From assembly GCF_900129615.1 (NCBI RefSeq), contig NZ_FQWI01000005.1, positions 1 to 64,000 on the forward strand: a DNA stretch of 64,000 bases. The letters are read 5' to 3'. The notes under the pieces were generated by a model. It saw only the letters and a list, made by a program, of their open reading frames with translations. It was not told the DNA's origin and made no database searches. The stretch is from Pectobacterium carotovorum (GTDB lineage Bacteria; Pseudomonadota; Gammaproteobacteria; Enterobacterales; Enterobacteriaceae). Both the position numbers and the translations under genes were made by a program. Positions 60,527 through 64,000 of this stretch are shown in pieces; within the stretch, counting starts at the first letter, position 1; every line of letters starts with the position of its first letter.

Positions 60527-61880
60527 TTTAAACTATCAGGAAGATAGCGTATTTTTAAAAGCAAAACAGCCTGATTATTCGTTTTGTATCAATGATGAGA
60601 AGTGGAGATTAAACAGAAATAGCCTTGTTAATGTTGAGGCGGTATCGCTTCTCCTTGAACCAAAATTAATTGATGGATACCTCAATACACTTGCTTTTTA
60701 TGCCTGCCGATACAGTCCTAGCTATGTATTGAAAATAAATAATGCCATGACCGATTTTATCGGTAAGGTATCTCCTGATTATATTGATGAGTCAGTTATC
60801 TTAAACTACAGGTCTTCACTATCTAAATGGGAAATTCAGAATTTAGTGAGTCTGAGATGTTTTTTCACCAAATGGCATTCTCTTGGCTACTATGGTATCG
60901 ATGAAAAAGTAATAACACTTCTGAAAGCAACAAGGTTAAGAGTTAAAGAGGCAGGGGATATCATAAGACAGGACAACCCAGATAAAGGGGCATTGACAGA
61001 TAATGAGCATGAGATTTTTAATAAGGCTATATACAGTGCTTACAGAAATAAAAAAATAGCACTGCATGAATTTTCTGCGGCATTATTAGTGAGTTTTTCA
61101 GGGCGAAGGTCATTACAAATCACGTCACTAAAATTGAAGGACATAGTAAAAGAAAAGACACACAATGGCGAGGTGAGGTTTTTTATAAACATCCCCAGAA
61201 TAAAACAAGGTCTTAGGTTCAGACAGGCTTTCAGGTCGTTGAATGTTAATAAGTCCCTTTTTGATATCCTCAGCCAACAGGCCAGTGCCTCTGTTGAGCT
61301 TATTGAATCGCATATTGGCAGGGCACTCAAGCCAGCAGAAAAGGATGAGGCTCCCGTATTCCCTGACAAAACACATTGTAAGATGCTGGTCGGGAGCGAG
61401 GATGTTTTAGGCTTACTGGTTTCTGACAGACTTCATGCGTCAAAGCATACTGTCGACATTATCCTGAAAAAGATTATCAAAAAAGAAAATGTGATTTCGG
61501 AAAGAACGGCACAGCCCATGAAAATGAGTGCGCACAGGCTTCGTTATACCATTGGGACAAGATTAGCCCGCGAAGGGTGTAGTGTACAGATTATTGCCGA
61601 ACTGTTAGATCACTCTTCAATCGCCAGTGCAGGAATTTATATTGAAAACCTGCCCGATAATGCCGAAAAAATCAGTCAGGCAGTTTCTGAGAAACTGGCC
61701 TTTCTTGCTGATGTTTTTCTTGGGAAAGTTGAGGGGGATAGAGCCAGTGGCAATCATGGTTTATTGACGAAAAAAACATGTTCATCCTGCGCCGATACTT
61801 CAGCAATACCCTGTCATAGCTGTATTTATTTCAGACCATTACACAATAATGTTGATAACAAAGAGGTGATATATGAATAA
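60519..61880 (+). CDS. Tyrosine recombinase 2 of the island (453 residues, Cys-rich tail)
   Basis: The start at 60519 is set by GGAGGG upstream; a longer frame lies inside the previous gene. Catalytic residues: SFSGRRSLQITSLKL (Arg196/197), SAHRLRYTIGTRLA (His339, Arg342), LLDHSS (His365) and AGIYIEN (Tyr374). A C-terminal cluster CSSCADTSAIPCHSC (about residues 421-435) could bind zinc. The full RHRHY set implies it is active. It overlaps the third recombinase by 8 bases. Confidence 0.92.
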   Translation: MNDLNYQEDSVFLKAKQPDYSFCINDEKWRLNRNSLVNVEAVSLLLEPKLIDGYLNTLAFYACRYSPSYVLKINNAMTDFIGKVSPDYIDESVILNYRSSLSKWEIQNLVSLRCFFTKWHSLGYYGIDEKVITLLKATRLRVKEAGDIIRQDNPDKGALTDNEHEIFNKAIYSAYRNKKIALHEFSAALLVSFSGRRSLQITSLKLKDIVKEKTHNGEVRFFINIPRIKQGLRFRQAFRSLNVNKSLFDILSQQASASVELIESHIGRALKPAEKDEAPVFPDKTHCKMLVGSEDVLGLLVSDRLHASKHTVDIILKKIIKKENVISERTAQPMKMSAHRLRYTIGTRLAREGCSVQIIAELLDHSSIASAGIYIENLPDNAEKISQAVSEKLAFLADVFLGKVEGDRASGNHGLLTKKTCSSCADTSAIPCHSCIYFRPLHNNVDNKEVIYE

Positions 61881-63762
61881 TGTCGTTGTATTCAAATCTC
61901 ACTCCGATTTAGATGCGGAAAGAAATGTTCAGGAATTTATCAGCTTTTGCCGTGATAAATTAACCGTGTTCGGAACAGAGCTGAAATGGGATTCACCTGT
62001 CTGGAAAGGTATTGCCATTTTTAGAAAATTGGACACTGGCAGTGGCGCATTTAAAGATGAATACCTGTTAGATAAAAACTTTGTAGATTTTGCAAAAAGC
62101 TATATTCGATATCAGCAGGCACTGAACCCAGTTAAAAAGCCTGGCACAGCAATAACGGCCTTGAAGTGCCTGGAAAAAGCACTTTTACAGGTTCATCAGA
62201 ACGCTTATGTTTATAATACTTCAGTCATTGTTATTGATGAAGCTTTGCAGATTGCAGGTCAGTATTATGAAAATAATGTCCTGTATAAGTGTGGTTATGA
62301 GATTGAAAAACTGGCTAAGTTTTTGTCTGAACATCATTTTGTGAAATGTGGCTTCCTTGGTTGGGTCAATCCGGTTAAACCACATACTAAAAATAATTAT
62401 CTTCCTGAGAAAGAAGATGAAGACAGAAAAAATAAATTACCGGATGAGCGAGCTTTACTCGCTATCGCTGAAATTTTTTCCCGACCGGATGAAGAACTCA
62501 GTGAGAGAGATCTGTTTACAACCTCTGCTTTTGCGCTACTGATGTGTTCACCAAGTCGTGCCTCAGAAATACTGGCCTTGCCTGCTGACTGTGAAATTAC
62601 CCGAAATGATAAAAGCGGGGTAGAGCGCTACGGGCTGCGTTTTTATTCCGTAAAAGGCTATGGCGCTACTATTAAGTGGATACCTGACGTAATGGTGCCC
62701 GTTGCGAGAAAAGCCATTAGCAGACTGCGCAGGCTGTCTGAAAACGCACGCACGCTTGCAGGATGGTATGAATCCTCGCCGGATAAATTTTACAGACACC
62801 CGCTTTGCCCAGAAGTAAATGAAGATGAATCACTTGATGTTATTCAGGTTTGCCACGCGCTGGGTTATCCACTGAATGATAAGAAACAATGCATTGAAAA
62901 ACTGAAGCGCACGAGTCTTGACGGTGGCATTACATTTCTTAACCCGACAGACGGGCATTACACACTGAGAACACTATGGAAAATGATAACTGGCCTATTT
63001 CCAGCGGATTTTCCCTGGTTTGATGAAGAGAAGTCAGTGAAATACAGCAATGCATTGTGTTTGTTGAATCTGCATCAGTGCCATGAACTGAAAATGACGG
63101 TTGATTACATATTATACCGACCAACCTATGACTTCTTTACGCAGGATATAGAGAAGGAGAGAAAGAACAGACAGGCAATGAAAAATATCTTTGCCCGTTA
63201 CGGTTATCTGAATGATTCAGGCAAAGCGTTATACCTGCGTTCTCATCAGCCAAGACATCTGTTAAACACACTTGCTCATCTCGGTGAATTATCAGAATTA
63301 GATATCGCAAAATGGTCGGGTAGAGTCAGCGTGATGCAAAACCGAGACTACAACCATACTTCGCAGGAAGAGATGCTTGAAAAAGTCGGGACGCTGAAGC
63401 TGGGGAACCATCGTTATTGCTACCAGCCCAAACCTGACGACAAGCCTGGTGAGACTCTGCCTGTCGGGGCTGAGGTGTTTCATGATTCAGTGAGTGGAGC
63501 GATTCACTTAACGCCTCATGGATATTGTATTCACAATTATGTCATTCCCCCTTGCAGGAAATTATCCGAAACCACTCATTATGGATGGGCAGGACATAAC
63601 GAAATGAGCGAACAGCAAAGAGAACAAAACATTAAAAAAATCCGCTCACTCTGGCAAACAGCTAAAGATGCTGTGGATGATGATCATTATGGTGCCGATA
63701 GGTGGGTTGCTCACTACGAAGAAGTGTTGTTCATTTTAGATAAAAATAACCAGAAAAATTAA
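61873..63762 (+). CDS. Tyrosine recombinase 3 of the island (629 residues)
   Basis: The largest of the three. It is recognised as a recombinase by CSPSRASEILALPAD (Arg229), RSHQPRHLLNTLAH (His458, Arg461), KWSGR (Trp481 in place of the second His) and NRDYNHTS (Tyr493). About 230 residues lie between the first Arg and the HxxR box, far more than usual, and a C-terminal tail of about 135 residues follows the Tyr and includes HLTPHGYCIHNYVIPPC. Large third members of this kind are typical of three-integrase islands. Confidence 0.87.
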   Translation: MNNVVVFKSHSDLDAERNVQEFISFCRDKLTVFGTELKWDSPVWKGIAIFRKLDTGSGAFKDEYLLDKNFVDFAKSYIRYQQALNPVKKPGTAITALKCLEKALLQVHQNAYVYNTSVIVIDEALQIAGQYYENNVLYKCGYEIEKLAKFLSEHHFVKCGFLGWVNPVKPHTKNNYLPEKEDEDRKNKLPDERALLAIAEIFSRPDEELSERDLFTTSAFALLMCSPSRASEILALPADCEITRNDKSGVERYGLRFYSVKGYGATIKWIPDVMVPVARKAISRLRRLSENARTLAGWYESSPDKFYRHPLCPEVNEDESLDVIQVCHALGYPLNDKKQCIEKLKRTSLDGGITFLNPTDGHYTLRTLWKMITGLFPADFPWFDEEKSVKYSNALCLLNLHQCHELKMTVDYILYRPTYDFFTQDIEKERKNRQAMKNIFARYGYLNDSGKALYLRSHQPRHLLNTLAHLGELSELDIAKWSGRVSVMQNRDYNHTSQEEMLEKVGTLKLGNHRYCYQPKPDDKPGETLPVGAEVFHDSVSGAIHLTPHGYCIHNYVIPPCRKLSETTHYGWAGHNEMSEQQREQNIKKIRSLWQTAKDAVDDDHYGADRWVAHYEEVLFILDKNNQKN

Positions 63763-63802
63763 AAATAACTTATAAAAATTAATGAAATAAACAGGAGGCA
63801 GT

Positions 63803-64000
63803 ATGGCGAAGCATTTAACACAATCCGATATTAATAAAATCAAAGGCGTTATTCATCTGTGGGAAGGGAAATTAACATGGGAAGCGCTGTGTGAAGCGGT
63901 AAAATCACGTATCGGAAAAAGACCAACCCGACAGTCATTAAACATGCATAAAGATATTGTTGATGCGTATTTATTGAAAAAGAAGCTGATCAAAGAAATC
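63803..64000 (+). CDS. Fourth gene of the recombinase cluster (start only)
   Basis: A frame beginning MAKHLTQSDINKIKG, after a strong AGGAGG ribosome binding site, runs off the window end after 66 codons. IHLWEGKLTWEALCEAV and RPTRQSLNMHKDIVDAYLL suggest a helical DNA-associated protein. A small gene after three recombinases is usual in GIT-type islands. It is not otherwise recognised. Confidence 0.7.
   Translation, partial: MAKHLTQSDINKIKGVIHLWEGKLTWEALCEAVKSRIGKRPTRQSLNMHKDIVDAYLLKKKLIKEI

Overview
The window reads as chromosome of a soft-rot Enterobacterales bacterium, most likely Pectobacterium. The backbone proteins (GalR, GalT, GalK, Ppx, Ppk, PurE, PurK, LpxH, CysS, FolD, YbcJ, YfgG and the Arn set) match Escherichia coli families at nearly full length. 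The order differs from E. coli, and a 125-bp palindromic intergenic repeat typical of Pectobacterium, Serratia and Yersinia lies beside ybcJ. No rRNA, complete tRNA or CRISPR array was seen.

Layout. 1-5.8 kb: a maltoporin-family porin, galR, galT and galK, all linked by GalR-like operators. 5.8-8.2 kb: a HicAB toxin-antitoxin pair and mgtE. 8.4-9.5 kb: the peroxide pair ohrR-ohr. 9.8-19.1 kb: yfgG, a small motility gene with its own sigma-28 promoter, ppk-ppx, and a divergent long-form pstCAB. 19.3-21.2 kb: a secreted YolA-like protein, an unknown protein and an XRE regulator. 21.3-30 kb: sdaC-sdaB, purEK with a PurR box, lpxH-ppiB, a DoxX protein and cysS. 30-33 kb: ybcJ, folD and a membrane diguanylate cyclase. 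33.6-42.4 kb: ugd behind a PhoP-type promoter, then arnBCADTEF behind a PmrA box. 42.4-46.4 kb: a Fur-boxed fbpABC (sfu/afu-type) iron transporter. 46.7-49.5 kb: an orphan PTS EIIA, a cupin with a divergent LysR regulator, and an unknown gene.

From 49.9 kb the content is accessory. A complete dlt D-alanylation operon in the order dltD-X-B-A-C is present, unusual in a Gram-negative. It includes a 39-residue DltX-like protein that is easily missed. Next comes a close relative of the CmlA chloramphenicol exporters, with a leader peptide and a mutually exclusive hairpin arrangement upstream, suggesting drug-induced translational attenuation. A GNAT acetyltransferase follows.

At about 56.65 kb a tRNA-3'-end-like sequence plus terminator marks the probable left edge of an integrated island that runs past the window end. 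The island carries a DUF6387-type protein, a small inserted cargo flanked by a 46-bp duplication, an AlpA-like regulator, a region with five copies of an 8-bp motif, three overlapping tyrosine-recombinase genes and the start of a fourth small gene. This is a three-integrase element of the kind described as RIT, GIT or Gamma-Mobile-Trio islands; which one cannot be settled by eye.

Two themes recur. One is envelope defence against cationic peptides (arn, ugd, dlt) under PhoP/PmrA-type control. The other is phosphate handling (ppk, ppx, pstCAB).
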